Positions 34,654 through 43,310 of a stretch of DNA of 64,000 bases are shown here, piece by piece. Location of the stretch: positions 99,501 through 163,500 of the forward strand of contig NZ_FNUB01000004.1 of NCBI RefSeq assembly GCF_900105985.1. The letters are read 5' to 3'. Each line of letters begins with the position of its first letter. Position 1 is the stretch's first letter. The position numbers and the translations under genes were made by a program. The stretch comes from Tenacibaculum sp. MAR_2010_89. GTDB taxonomy: Bacteria; Bacteroidota; Bacteroidia; Flavobacteriales; Flavobacteriaceae. The notes below the pieces were generated by a model. It saw nothing but the letters and a program-made list of their open reading frames with translations. It did no database searches and had not been told where the DNA came from.

Positions 34654-36867
34654 CTACTTTTTATCTAAAGCAAAAGCTACTAATTTTGATGAATCATAGG
34701 CGTCAATTTCATGATTCCCATTTGTAGCCAAAGCATTAACATATAAATGTTCAGCAAAAGCAGCTCTTTCTTCTCCTAAACAAGTACCTAATAAGTCGGC
34801 TGGTGAAAACATTTTGGTATATTCACTAAAACTATTCCTAGCATATAAACCTCCATCATTTGTTGAAACATTTCCAATTACCATTCCTTTAGTATTTGTT
34901 TTATTAGCTTGATTTGTATCTGTACAGGTACCTTTTTGAACTCTAAAATTTAGGTCTGCAAAATTATGAGGATGATACGCTCTAAATTTTATTTCTATTA
35001 TAGAATTATTGTCCTTGTATGGAACAAAACCACAACATGTTGGATTTACTTCTTTTCCATCAACTTTTATTTTATAAATATCTGCTTTAGTAGGACTATT
35101 ATCAATTCGCATTACCATTTTAAAAGCGCTACACGTACCTCTTCCACTACTTTCCAAATTTACCGATGGTGCGTTAATTGAAGGAGTGAAAGTATCATAG
35201 TTAGGAACCTGAAACAATTCATTTGGGATATTCGTTATTTTATTTCCATTTCTATCAAAAAGCTCTAAACTAAACTCATACAAACCGTCTCCTTCCAATG
35301 AAGAATCAAACGATATTGTTCTGGTATTTTGATCCCAGTTTGCATCTTGCTCTGTTGCATTAAATGGAGCATCTGTTGGTGATGTTGTAGGTATTAAATA
35401 TAGACCTCTTTCTACTCCTTTATCAAAAGGTCCTAATTTTACTTTATTATAATTAAAGTGAAAGTGCCCGCTTGAATCTTGAAAAACATACGAGTACGTT
35501 TTTTGAACTAAATTATTTAATTTTTCTGTAGCACCAAAGGCATTTGATAAATCAGCATGTTTTAACTTTTTATATGACCAACGATAATATGTATATTTTG
35601 AACTAGGTAAATCATTACTAAATTGTACTACAAATGATAATCCTTTACCAAAAGGTCTTCTAAAATTACCTTTATTTTCATGCTTATCAGTTAAACCTTG
35701 TCTATTCAAAAACCTTCCTTGTATAGCATTCCCAGTAACATTTTTTTGTTCTATATGTGAAACACTTGTACCCCAATTAATTGTTTTGATCCAGATTAAC
35801 TCACCATCAATATCATTAGAACATTCCCATCTTACTCTTGGATCTGTAACATTAATATGTACTTCAGTACCACATTTATAATTCCAATACGTATTACATG
35901 GTAATTGAGGTTTGTAAACTGTTTCCCATTGATCATCTATAAAAGCCTCTACCCAGAAATACAAATCTGGGTGGTCTCCGAAAATTGAATAATAAATTTC
36001 AGTATCAAAATCTCCATTAGCATCTGTGTAAACTGTTCTTAATTCATCACACTTATAAAAATAAGGCCACAACCAAGATATATGACAGAAATACGGATGA
36101 AATAGTTTAAAATTTTCTACGATTGTATTTCTAATTATTCTTGGATTTTTACTTTTTAAAGTAGTCATTATATTACGATCAGATAAAACTGGATTTATTT
36201 TATCTGACAATAAGATCTTCTTATTTATAGAGATATTTTTTTTAAATTTTGGCCTATTAATCCCACTAAAAACAGAATTAAAATCTCTTATTTCAAAAGG
36301 CGGATTTGGTACTGGTGGATCTGGTAACGTAGGTACAGGAACTGGTATTTCTGGTCGTAATATCAAATCGGGAATTCTTAAGATAATATCATCTGGAATT
36401 CTTGGTATTAACCATTGAATTTTATCTACCTCGCAAATATGAACACGCATATTGCATAATCCTTTTTTCTCAGAAAAATTATTGATATTAAATTCTTTAA
36501 ACACGTTTCCAAAAACCCTGCATTTTTTATAATTCCAAAATGGGATATACAATTCAGGAATAGATAAAATTTCTAACTCTTTATTTGCTTTTTTGAAAAG
36601 TTTAGGCTTATATGCCTTATGCTTAGAGAGTAAAATATTGTAATTTTTCTCGTTTAAAACTGCTGTTGTTTTTGGTGCTATTAATAAATTAAAGGTTCTT
36701 AATTTATCTATACACGCTTCAAAGTGAATTGAATCTTTTTTAATGTCTACTCTTTCAATAAAGTTTTTATCTCTATCAAATAACAATGCTACTAAATCAA
36801 TTGGCACTGTTTTTTCACCTGATTTAATGGATATTTTTAGCCTATTTTCTTCCCTTTTTTTTGCCAT
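34654..36867 (-). CDS. Hypothetical protein, 737 aa, multidomain beta-rich
   Basis: Not recognised. The start MAKKREENRLKISIKSG has no signal peptide or membrane segment. Apparent layout: an N-terminal strand-rich domain (1-110), a segment with RVHICEVDKIQWLIPRIPDD (~150), a proline-rich linker of alternating PVPV/PDPP at about 185-205, a block with a transthyretin/carboxypeptidase-regulatory-like strand (YTDANGDFDTEIYYSI) near 280, further beta-rich regions, and a C-terminal domain from about 570 with several cysteines (TCCGF, GTCTD, GTCLGEE). Cysteine-containing beta domains without an export signal are unusual. Monocistronic, closed by a terminator. Nearby unknown signal-less proteins may be functional partners. 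Confidence 0.65.
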   Translation of the reverse strand: MAKKREENRLKISIKSGEKTVPIDLVALLFDRDKNFIERVDIKKDSIHFEACIDKLRTFNLLIAPKTTAVLNEKNYNILLSKHKAYKPKLFKKANKELEILSIPELYIPFWNYKKCRVFGNVFKEFNINNFSEKKGLCNMRVHICEVDKIQWLIPRIPDDIILRIPDLILRPEIPVPVPTLPDPPVPNPPFEIRDFNSVFSGINRPKFKKNISINKKILLSDKINPVLSDRNIMTTLKSKNPRIIRNTIVENFKLFHPYFCHISWLWPYFYKCDELRTVYTDANGDFDTEIYYSIFGDHPDLYFWVEAFIDDQWETVYKPQLPCNTYWNYKCGTEVHINVTDPRVRWECSNDIDGELIWIKTINWGTSVSHIEQKNVTGNAIQGRFLNRQGLTDKHENKGNFRRPFGKGLSFVVQFSNDLPSSKYTYYRWSYKKLKHADLSNAFGATEKLNNLVQKTYSYVFQDSSGHFHFNYNKVKLGPFDKGVERGLYLIPTTSPTDAPFNATEQDANWDQNTRTISFDSSLEGDGLYEFSLELFDRNGNKITNIPNELFQVPNYDTFTPSINAPSVNLESSGRGTCSAFKMVMRIDNSPTKADIYKIKVDGKEVNPTCCGFVPYKDNNSIIEIKFRAYHPHNFADLNFRVQKGTCTDTNQANKTNTKGMVIGNVSTNDGGLYARNSFSEYTKMFSPADLLGTCLGEERAAFAEHLYVNALATNGNHEIDAYDSSKLVAFALDKK

Positions 36868-37015
36868 GATTCGTTTTTTTAAGTTTGCTTCACAAAGCTA
36901 TTACCCAAAAAACAGTAGGCTACATGATTTATCTTGTTTCTAACAAAAGGGTTTTCTTCTTTTTAAATAGGAAAAACACTTATTGAAATAAAGGTTTTAT
37001 ATAAAAAAGAATATG

Positions 37016-37759
37016 CTATTCGTTGATTAATTTTAAATCACAATACCAAAAACTAGTATCATAATTTTTATTATTTTCTTCTTCTTTATTTTGATGACAG
37101 TTATCAGAATCGTCATCATTTAATGTATATGATTTTAAAACCTTCTCTCCTATTGAAAACTTAATAGGCTTTTTAAAAATAGGTCCATCATAACAGAATG
37201 TATGAAATTCTCCATTCTCTCCGCATACATCAACATCATTAGGTAAATCATTTATAAAATTTTCATCAATAATTCTACCTACAAATTCTTCACCTAGCTT
37301 TTTAGCATTTACACAAACAGTAATTGTCTTAAATCCTAAATTTAAAAACTCTCTTAACAACTCTTTGGTATTATTTTTCCATAAAGGATATACCCCAGTT
37401 ATTCCTACTTCTTGTAATTTTGTATCTCTATAATTCCTTAAATCCTCTAAAAAAATGTCTCCAAAAATAGCCGTCTCTAATCCTAATGATTTTAACTCAG
37501 CTGTTTTTTCTTTCATTTTCTGATTATATAAATCCATAGTAACATTAGCAGGAAATTCAATTTTTTCTAAAGGAATGCCAATACTATCAGCTTGTGCTAT
37601 AAGTAAACTTTCATGTAAACCATGCATAGAAACACGCTGATAGTCTTTATTTACATTAGTTATTAGTTTTTCTACGCTATATTTTTTTTCTTGAAGAACT
37701 TTATACAATGCTAAGGAAGAATCTTTTCCAGAACTCCAATTAAAGTAGGATTTTTTCAT
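37016..37759 (-). CDS. Diphthine-ammonia-ligase-like ATP pyrophosphatase (DUF71)
   Basis: A 247-residue protein starting at ATG 37759 (MKKSYFNWSSGKDSSLALYK). The N-terminal PP-loop motif SSGKDSS marks an ATP-pyrophosphatase adenylating enzyme; downstream IFGDIFLEDLRNYRD and GITGVYPLWKNNT fit the DUF71/MJ0570-related group to which eukaryotic diphthine-ammonia ligase belongs. Bacteria lack diphthamide, so the true substrate is unknown. It has an odd asparagine/acidic insert near 215-230 (DDDSDNCHQNKEEEN). A terminator separates it from the gene upstream. Confidence 0.8.
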   Translation of the reverse strand: MKKSYFNWSSGKDSSLALYKVLQEKKYSVEKLITNVNKDYQRVSMHGLHESLLIAQADSIGIPLEKIEFPANVTMDLYNQKMKEKTAELKSLGLETAIFGDIFLEDLRNYRDTKLQEVGITGVYPLWKNNTKELLREFLNLGFKTITVCVNAKKLGEEFVGRIIDENFINDLPNDVDVCGENGEFHTFCYDGPIFKKPIKFSIGEKVLKSYTLNDDDSDNCHQNKEEENNKNYDTSFWYCDLKLINE

Positions 37760-37774
37760 TTTGTAAAAATAAAA

Positions 37775-37800
37775 CAAAACCCTAAAGAGTTAGGGTTTTG
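37775..37800 (-). terminator. Terminator after the NmrA-like gene
   Basis: AAAACCCTAA (37776-37785) and TTAGGGTTTT (37790-37799) with a four-base loop; on the minus strand it is followed by GTTTTATTTTT just ahead of the next gene's ATG. Confidence 0.78.
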
Positions 37801-37817
37801 TTAGGAATATCTACAAT

Positions 37818-38726
37818 TTATAAAAACCTCCATGACTTACGTGAAAATAAGTCTCTTGATTCTTGTAAGTATGTATCCATTATTCTAGGTTTTCTTTTTA
37901 ACAAGGTATTGATAGTATCGGTATTTGGCTCTTCATTTTTAACAGCTAAAACATCTATTTCTACAATATGACGAGCTAACCATCCTGGTAATTTTGCCTG
38001 TTGGGTTAATTTATTTAAAAACTCATCTCTGGTTATATTTTCATATATTATTTTTTTACCTGTAACATGTGATATTCGTTGAGCCATAGTTTCATGTGAT
38101 ATAGCTTCTGGTCCTGAAATTATTACTGATTCTCCATTTAAAGTTTCAGTTTGTAATAAATATTTCACAGCAACTTCAGCAACATCTCTTGCATCAACAT
38201 AATTTCTTTTTGCGTCTTCCATTACTCCATATATTTTACCAAAATATTTTATAGTAAACGTATTTCTCTCCCAATTTTGCATAAATGAATGTGGCTGTAA
38301 AAAACAATGATCTATTCCTGTTGAAGCTATAGTTTGCTCTATCTTTCGATGCCAATCACTAACTTCAACATATATATTTTCAGGCACAATTGGTGCTGAG
38401 AGTTTTACAATTCGTTTAATATTTAAAAGTTGAGCTACTTCAACAATATTAGTTTCAAAAACTACTTGATTGGGAGAAGTACCAGTTAATAAAAAAATTG
38501 CATCAACATTAAAACAAGCTCTTTTAATCTCTTCTTTTGAAGTTAAATCAACCGATATATAACTAATAGTATTGTTTTCACTACTAAGACTAATAGGCAC
38601 CTTTCTTTTCGGACTTCTTAAAACTCCTCTTACAAAACAATTTTCTAAATTTAATAATCTTAAAACTTCAGAACCCACAGTACCTGTAACTCCAAATACA
38701 ACTATGGTTGGTTTTACAATATTCAT
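37818..38726 (-). CDS. NmrA-like NAD(P)-binding reductase (atypical SDR)
   Basis: A 302-residue protein starting at ATG 38726 (MNIVKPTIVVFGVTGTVGSEVL). The N-terminal Rossmann motif GVTGTVG and the layout with RIVKLSAPIVPE, LQPHSFMQNW and DARDVAEVAV place it among NmrA/quinone-oxidoreductase-like atypical SDRs, which sense or reduce with NAD(P)H. The start overlaps the stop of the upstream small membrane protein gene (ATGA), so both belong to one operon led by the DUF6268 gene. Substrate unknown. Confidence 0.85.
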   Translation of the reverse strand: MNIVKPTIVVFGVTGTVGSEVLRLLNLENCFVRGVLRSPKRKVPISLSSENNTISYISVDLTSKEEIKRACFNVDAIFLLTGTSPNQVVFETNIVEVAQLLNIKRIVKLSAPIVPENIYVEVSDWHRKIEQTIASTGIDHCFLQPHSFMQNWERNTFTIKYFGKIYGVMEDAKRNYVDARDVAEVAVKYLLQTETLNGESVIISGPEAISHETMAQRISHVTGKKIIYENITRDEFLNKLTQQAKLPGWLARHIVEIDVLAVKNEEPNTDTINTLLKRKPRIMDTYLQESRDLFSRKSWRFL

Positions 38727-39124
38727 ATTAACTCTTTTGATTTTGCAGAATGATTCCATGCAGTTATTACTGTTCCTAAAATTGTAGACAGAATTATATT
38801 AAATACAAATTCTTGAAAATTGAAAAGAAGAATAAACAAACAAGCAATACTTAAAGTTACTAATAACATTAAAGTAATTCGAGTATATCTGTTTTTAAGT
38901 GAATTTTGATCTATTTGTACTTTCCATAATATTAAATAAACTAGAATAGTAGCTAGCAACGATGGTGTAGCAATACTTGTATAACTTGAATTCATCAGCT
39001 CCTGATCTTTCATTATCCAACCAGGTGTCCAAGACATTATAGCTGGAAAAAAATAAGATGGAATAATTGCTAAAAGAAACTTCTTTACTGAAAAGTTATT
39101 CTTATTCGTATGATTTTCTTGCAT
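38723..39124 (-). CDS. Small integral membrane protein, unknown
   Basis: A 133-residue protein with four probable transmembrane segments (about residues 14-34, 50-70, 80-100 and 103-122) and basic ends. Not recognised as a named family. It starts nine bases after the DUF6268 gene and its stop overlaps the NmrA-like start by four bases, so it is the middle gene of a three-gene operon. Confidence 0.65.
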   Translation of the reverse strand: MQENHTNKNNFSVKKFLLAIIPSYFFPAIMSWTPGWIMKDQELMNSSYTSIATPSLLATILVYLILWKVQIDQNSLKNRYTRITLMLLVTLSIACLFILLFNFQEFVFNIILSTILGTVITAWNHSAKSKELI

Positions 39125-39133
39125 ATCTTATGA

Positions 39134-40048
39134 TTATCTAAATGGATTTATTTTTATACCTACAGATAAATATGCTTTTGATGGGGAAGAAAAATCAAAC
39201 AAAACAGAATCATCTATATTTTGGAATTCATACTTTTCAAATACTGAATAAGTACCTCTTAGCATAATTCCAATACTTCTACTCAACCAATAATTGTACT
39301 CTGCCCCTACTGATACTGTAGTGAAAACTGATCGTTTAATCTTTTGACTATTAGGTTGGTCAACTATAGTTTTAGTATTTATTCTAGCTGTAAAATCATT
39401 TAAATCTCCCAAGACTTTTAGTGAGTGTTTTTTATTAAAGTTATATTTTACATAGGTATTTGGTAAGCCAACGGCAAAAGATATTTTATTATTAATATTT
39501 CCCATTATGTTTACTACTGGATTAACTGTATTCTCTCCAGATAATGTTAAATACCCCACACCAAAGCTTAAAATAAAATAGGTGTTTTTGTTTTTTGTGT
39601 TAAATCGTTTTTCTGCAAATAAAATTCCGTTTATTTTAAAATCATCAGTTTTAATTTTTTGATTAAAATCTCCAACCAAATGAGGCATTATTAATGTATT
39701 AATTGACCAATTTCTTGAAATTCTATATTTAGCTAATAAGCTATAATTTACATTGTAATAATGTTCTTTATTACTTAAAAATGAAGGCTTGTTTTGTCCA
39801 AATGAAATAGAATGATAGTCCATTCCTAAAGTATTAAACAGTGCTAATTTTTTAAAGAATATTGGTTTAAATCCTAACTTACCACTTACTCTTTCGTAAT
39901 CGTATAATGCAGTATTATTTATTTCTGGGGTATAATGAAGATAGAACATATCTCTATCTTTATTTAAAACAAATACATCACCTGTTACTTGGCCATAAGC
40001 TTTACCTAAAAGAAATATTGCTAGAATTACTATTTTGTTTCTAAACAT
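39134..40048 (-). CDS. DUF6268 outer-membrane beta-barrel protein
   Basis: A 304-residue exported protein with a signal peptide (MFRNKIVILAIFLLGKAYGQ) and about twelve alternating amphipathic strands (for example KLGFKPIFFKKLALFNTLGM and RNWSINTLIMPHLVG), ending in an aromatic-rich terminal strand LSVGIKINPFR typical for barrel insertion. The pattern suits the DUF6268 family of Bacteroidota; function unknown. It is the first gene of the operon with the small membrane protein and the NmrA-like reductase, with a palindrome 50 bases upstream. Confidence 0.7.
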   Translation of the reverse strand: MFRNKIVILAIFLLGKAYGQVTGDVFVLNKDRDMFYLHYTPEINNTALYDYERVSGKLGFKPIFFKKLALFNTLGMDYHSISFGQNKPSFLSNKEHYYNVNYSLLAKYRISRNWSINTLIMPHLVGDFNQKIKTDDFKINGILFAEKRFNTKNKNTYFILSFGVGYLTLSGENTVNPVVNIMGNINNKISFAVGLPNTYVKYNFNKKHSLKVLGDLNDFTARINTKTIVDQPNSQKIKRSVFTTVSVGAEYNYWLSRSIGIMLRGTYSVFEKYEFQNIDDSVLFDFSSPSKAYLSVGIKINPFR

Positions 40049-40100
40049 AATTTATATTGATTAAATTCAATACAAATATTGCTCGAATTAAGCTTCATGA

Positions 40101-40118
40101 AATTACCAAATGGTAATT
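40101..40118. promoter_or_regulatory. Palindromic operator candidate upstream of DUF6268
   Basis: AATTACCA-AA-TGGTAATT is a perfect inverted repeat with a two-base centre, 53 bases upstream of the DUF6268 start and next to a Crp/Fnr-type regulator gene. Regulator identity is inferred only from proximity. Confidence 0.5.
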
Positions 40119-40180
40119 AACATCATTTTAAAAAAAATTAATTGATTTCAGTATAAACATCTTAAATAATGATGCTACTA

Positions 40181-40756
40181 TTAGCCTTTTGAAGCACTAA
40201 TTTCTTTACGTATTCTACTAAGAGATTGTGGAGTAATTCCTAAAAATAACGACAAATCTTTTAAAGGAACTCTAAAAATTAAATCTGATCGCTTTAATAA
40301 ATCTAGGTAACGCTCTTTAGCTGTTAAAGTTTGAAAATTATGAATACCGTATAAAACACTTGCAAAAGCATCTTCCCAAAGCAACCTACCAAACTTTTGC
40401 CATAGTGGGAATTTGTCATATAACGCTTCCATATCTTGAAACGAAATACTGAATAACTCGGTATCTTCTATTGCTCTAATATAGGAACCTGAACGTTCTC
40501 TTTTCTTAATTTTAGCAACATCGGCAATAAATTCATTTTCAAAAGCAAAGTAACGAGTATATTGAATTTCTTCTATTATATCATATATAATTAGCCCTCC
40601 AGAAGCAACAAAATAATAATCTGTTACTACTTGTTCTTTCTTTATTACAAATTTATCTTTTGAAACTTTTTTCTCTTTAAAAAAAGATAGAACTATTTCT
40701 AGTTCTTCTTTTTCCATAGAAACATAGTTATTAATGTATTTTATTAACTTTTCCAT
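40181..40756 (-). CDS. Crp/Fnr-family transcriptional regulator
   Basis: A 191-residue regulator: cyclic-nucleotide-binding-like beta-roll at residues about 10-120 (FVIKKEQVVTDYYFVASGGLIIY) and a C-terminal winged helix (VPLKDLSLFLGITPQSLSRIRKE, about 165-187). No cysteines suited to an Fe-S cluster cap the N-terminus, so an oxygen sensor is unlikely. Similar small Bacteroidota regulators often control an adjacent reductase operon. It lies 33 bases downstream of rimO and may be co-transcribed with it. Confidence 0.85.
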   Translation of the reverse strand: MEKLIKYINNYVSMEKEELEIVLSFFKEKKVSKDKFVIKKEQVVTDYYFVASGGLIIYDIIEEIQYTRYFAFENEFIADVAKIKKRERSGSYIRAIEDTELFSISFQDMEALYDKFPLWQKFGRLLWEDAFASVLYGIHNFQTLTAKERYLDLLKRSDLIFRVPLKDLSLFLGITPQSLSRIRKEISASKG

Positions 40757-40789
40757 GAGCTTATTTTATTAAATACATTAATTTTCTTA

Positions 40790-42145
40790 CTACTGTTTTC
40801 TCTTTTGATTTAAAGGAATTGGTTTTTCTTGCTTAACTAATGGAGTTCCATATAAATCAAAATCTCCAGCTTCATGAATTTCTATATCTATAAATTCACC
40901 TAGCTTTATATAATGATCTTTGGCATCAACTATTACATCATTATCTACATCAGGAGAATCAAACTCAGTTCTTCCATAATAATATCCTCCATCCTTTCTA
41001 TCAAATAAACAACGAAAAGTTTTACCTATTTTCTCTTGGTTTAATTCCCATGAAATTTGAGATTGAACTTCCATTATTTCATTTACTCTTCTAAACTTCA
41101 CATCATCAGGAACATTATCTTCTAAAACGTATGCTCCAGTATTTTCTTCATGTGAATATTCAAAAGCACCTAATCGCTCAAAACGCATTTCTTCAACCCA
41201 ATCTTTCAATTCTTGAAATTGTTCTTCTGTTTCTCCTGGGTATCCAACTATTAAAGTTGTTCTAATAGCCATATTAGGCACAAACTCTCTAAACTTATGA
41301 ATTAACGAAGTTGTTTTTTCATGAGTCGTACCACGTTTCATCGATTTCAATATCTCTGTATTGATATGTTGCAACGGAATATCTAAGTAATTACAAACTT
41401 TTGGCTCATTTTTCATTACTTCAAGTACATCTAAAGGAAAACCAGAAGGGAATGCATAATGTAAACGAATCCATTCAATTCCTTCAACCTTTACTAACTC
41501 TCTTAACAAATCAGCTAAAGCACGTTTTTTATAAATATCTAACCCGTAATATGTTAAATCTTGTGCTATCAGCATAATTTCTTTGATTCCTTTTTCAGCT
41601 AGCTTTGTAGCTTCAGTAACCAAGTTTTCTATTGGCGTAGATTTATGCTTTCCTCTCATTAAAGGAATTGCACAAAAAGAGCATGGACGATCACAACCTT
41701 CTGCTATTTTTAAATATGCATAATGCTGTGGCGTGGTAGTTAAACGTTCTCCTATTAACTCATGCTTATAATCTGCTTCTAATACTTTTAGTAAATTAGG
41801 CAAATCATGTGTTCCAAAATATTGATCTACATTCGTTATTTCTTTTTCTAAATCTGGCTTATAACGTTCGCTTAAACAACCTGTAACAAATACTTTGTCA
41901 ACTTCACCTGCCTGCTTACGTTGTGCATAGTGCAAAATAGTATCTACACTTTCTTCTTTTGCTTTACCTATAAATCCACAAGTGTTAATAACCACAATGT
42001 TTCCATCATCATTTTCATCTTCATGTACAACATTTTTTCCATTTGCTTTTAATTGTCCCATTAACACTTCACTATCGTAAACGTTTTTAGAACATCCTAA
42101 AGTAACTACGTTGATTTTATTTTGCTTTGGTGATTTAGTACGCAT
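40790..42145 (-). CDS. rimO: Ribosomal protein S12 methylthiotransferase RimO
   Basis: Radical-SAM enzyme that methylthiolates an aspartate of ribosomal protein S12. The 451-residue protein has the N-terminal UPF0004 domain (VVTLGCSKNVYDSEVLMGQL), the radical SAM motif CDRPCSFCAIPLMRGKHKS (~152), an IRTTLIVGYPGETEEQF segment, and a C-terminal TRAM domain. SKNVYDSE and the length distinguish RimO from MiaB. In many Bacteroidota it lies directly next to ftsY; here about 5.9 kb intervene. Confidence 0.95.
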   Translation of the reverse strand: MRTKSPKQNKINVVTLGCSKNVYDSEVLMGQLKANGKNVVHEDENDDGNIVVINTCGFIGKAKEESVDTILHYAQRKQAGEVDKVFVTGCLSERYKPDLEKEITNVDQYFGTHDLPNLLKVLEADYKHELIGERLTTTPQHYAYLKIAEGCDRPCSFCAIPLMRGKHKSTPIENLVTEATKLAEKGIKEIMLIAQDLTYYGLDIYKKRALADLLRELVKVEGIEWIRLHYAFPSGFPLDVLEVMKNEPKVCNYLDIPLQHINTEILKSMKRGTTHEKTTSLIHKFREFVPNMAIRTTLIVGYPGETEEQFQELKDWVEEMRFERLGAFEYSHEENTGAYVLEDNVPDDVKFRRVNEIMEVQSQISWELNQEKIGKTFRCLFDRKDGGYYYGRTEFDSPDVDNDVIVDAKDHYIKLGEFIDIEIHEAGDFDLYGTPLVKQEKPIPLNQKRKQ

Positions 42146-42162
42146 ATCAAAATTTTGGACTG

Positions 42163-42170
42163 CAAAGATA
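42163..42170 (-). promoter_or_regulatory. Putative -7 box of the rimO promoter
   Basis: CAAAGATA on the plus strand reads TATCTTTG on the minus strand, 18 bases upstream of the rimO start; no matching TTG -33 box was seen. Confidence 0.35.
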
Positions 42171-42227
42171 CATTTTAATTAAACCTTTTTATTATATTAT
42201 AGTCTTAAAAATATAAAATCATAGGTC

Positions 42228-43310
42228 ATGAAAAACACATTCCATTTATTTTTATGTTTTTTATTATTACTAGTAGTTAGTTGTTCTTCAAACACTAATG
42301 AAAACTCTTTACCTGAAACACCAAATGAGGAAAAATTTTATTTCCCTCCTTTGAATGCAACCACTTGGGAAACTAAAACAATTTCTGAATTAGAATGGAA
42401 TGAAAACCAACTACAACCACTTTTAGATTATTTAAAAGAAAAAAATACTAAAAGCTTTATGATACTTCATAATGGAAAAATTGTAGTAGAAGAATACATG
42501 AATGGTCATGATGCTTCTAAAGTTTGGTATTGGGCTAGTGCTGGCAAAACTCTTACTTCAACATTAACAGGGATTGCTATTGATGAAGGTATTATTTCTT
42601 TAAATAATAAAGTTTCAAAATACATCGGAACTAAATGGACAAGTGCTTCCTTAGAAAAAGAAAACTTAATTACTTGTAAAAATTTACTATCTATGAATTC
42701 AGGATTAGATGATCGCTTAGGAGATGAAGTTTTACCTTCTAATCTACATTACTTTACTGATGCAGGAAATAGATGGGCTTACCACAATGTATATGTAAAA
42801 CTACAAGATGTAATTGCACAAGCTAATAGTACTTCATGGAATTCATACTTTAACTCAAAATTAAAAGACAGAATTGGGATGACTGGATCTTGGATAAAAT
42901 TAAATAGTTCAAATGTATACTGGAGTACAACCAGGAGTATGGCTCGTTTTGGGGTATTAATTGGTGCAAAAGGGAAATGGAATGATTCACAAATTGTTTC
43001 TGAAAGCTTTTTAAATGAGGCTACCAATTCTTCTCAAAACATTAATGAATCTTACGGGTATTTGTGGTGGCTAAATGGAAAAAACAACTATCTCTTGCCT
43101 AAAATCCAAACACAACTCTCAGGAAGTTTAATACCTAATGCTCCAAATGATATGTATGCTGCTTTAGGTAAAAATGACCAAAAAATATACATAGTTCCTA
43201 GTAAGAACATTGTAATAATACGTATGGGAGAAGAAGCTAATACTACAAATTTAGCACTCTCAAGCTTTGACAATGAACTTTGGTCAAAAATTAATAGTCT
43301 GATAAACTAA
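42228..43310 (+). CDS. Beta-lactamase-fold serine hydrolase lipoprotein
   Basis: A 360-residue lipoprotein (signal peptide with VVSCSSN, Cys near 20) of the class C beta-lactamase/D-aminopeptidase family. Catalytic motifs are SAGK (SxxK, residues ~104-107) and YHN (YxN, ~186). A third motif is weaker. Family members include penicillin-binding-protein-like esterases and peptidases, so a resistance role should not be assumed. The last four bases overlap the convergent amidase stop (CTAA shared). Confidence 0.82.
   Translation: MKNTFHLFLCFLLLLVVSCSSNTNENSLPETPNEEKFYFPPLNATTWETKTISELEWNENQLQPLLDYLKEKNTKSFMILHNGKIVVEEYMNGHDASKVWYWASAGKTLTSTLTGIAIDEGIISLNNKVSKYIGTKWTSASLEKENLITCKNLLSMNSGLDDRLGDEVLPSNLHYFTDAGNRWAYHNVYVKLQDVIAQANSTSWNSYFNSKLKDRIGMTGSWIKLNSSNVYWSTTRSMARFGVLIGAKGKWNDSQIVSESFLNEATNSSQNINESYGYLWWLNGKNNYLLPKIQTQLSGSLIPNAPNDMYAALGKNDQKIYIVPSKNIVIIRMGEEANTTNLALSSFDNELWSKINSLIN

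Noticed and set aside
42228..43310. Antibiotic-resistance beta-lactamase
   Set aside because: Only the shared serine-hydrolase motifs are present, and the fold includes many peptidases and esterases; a resistance claim is not supported.
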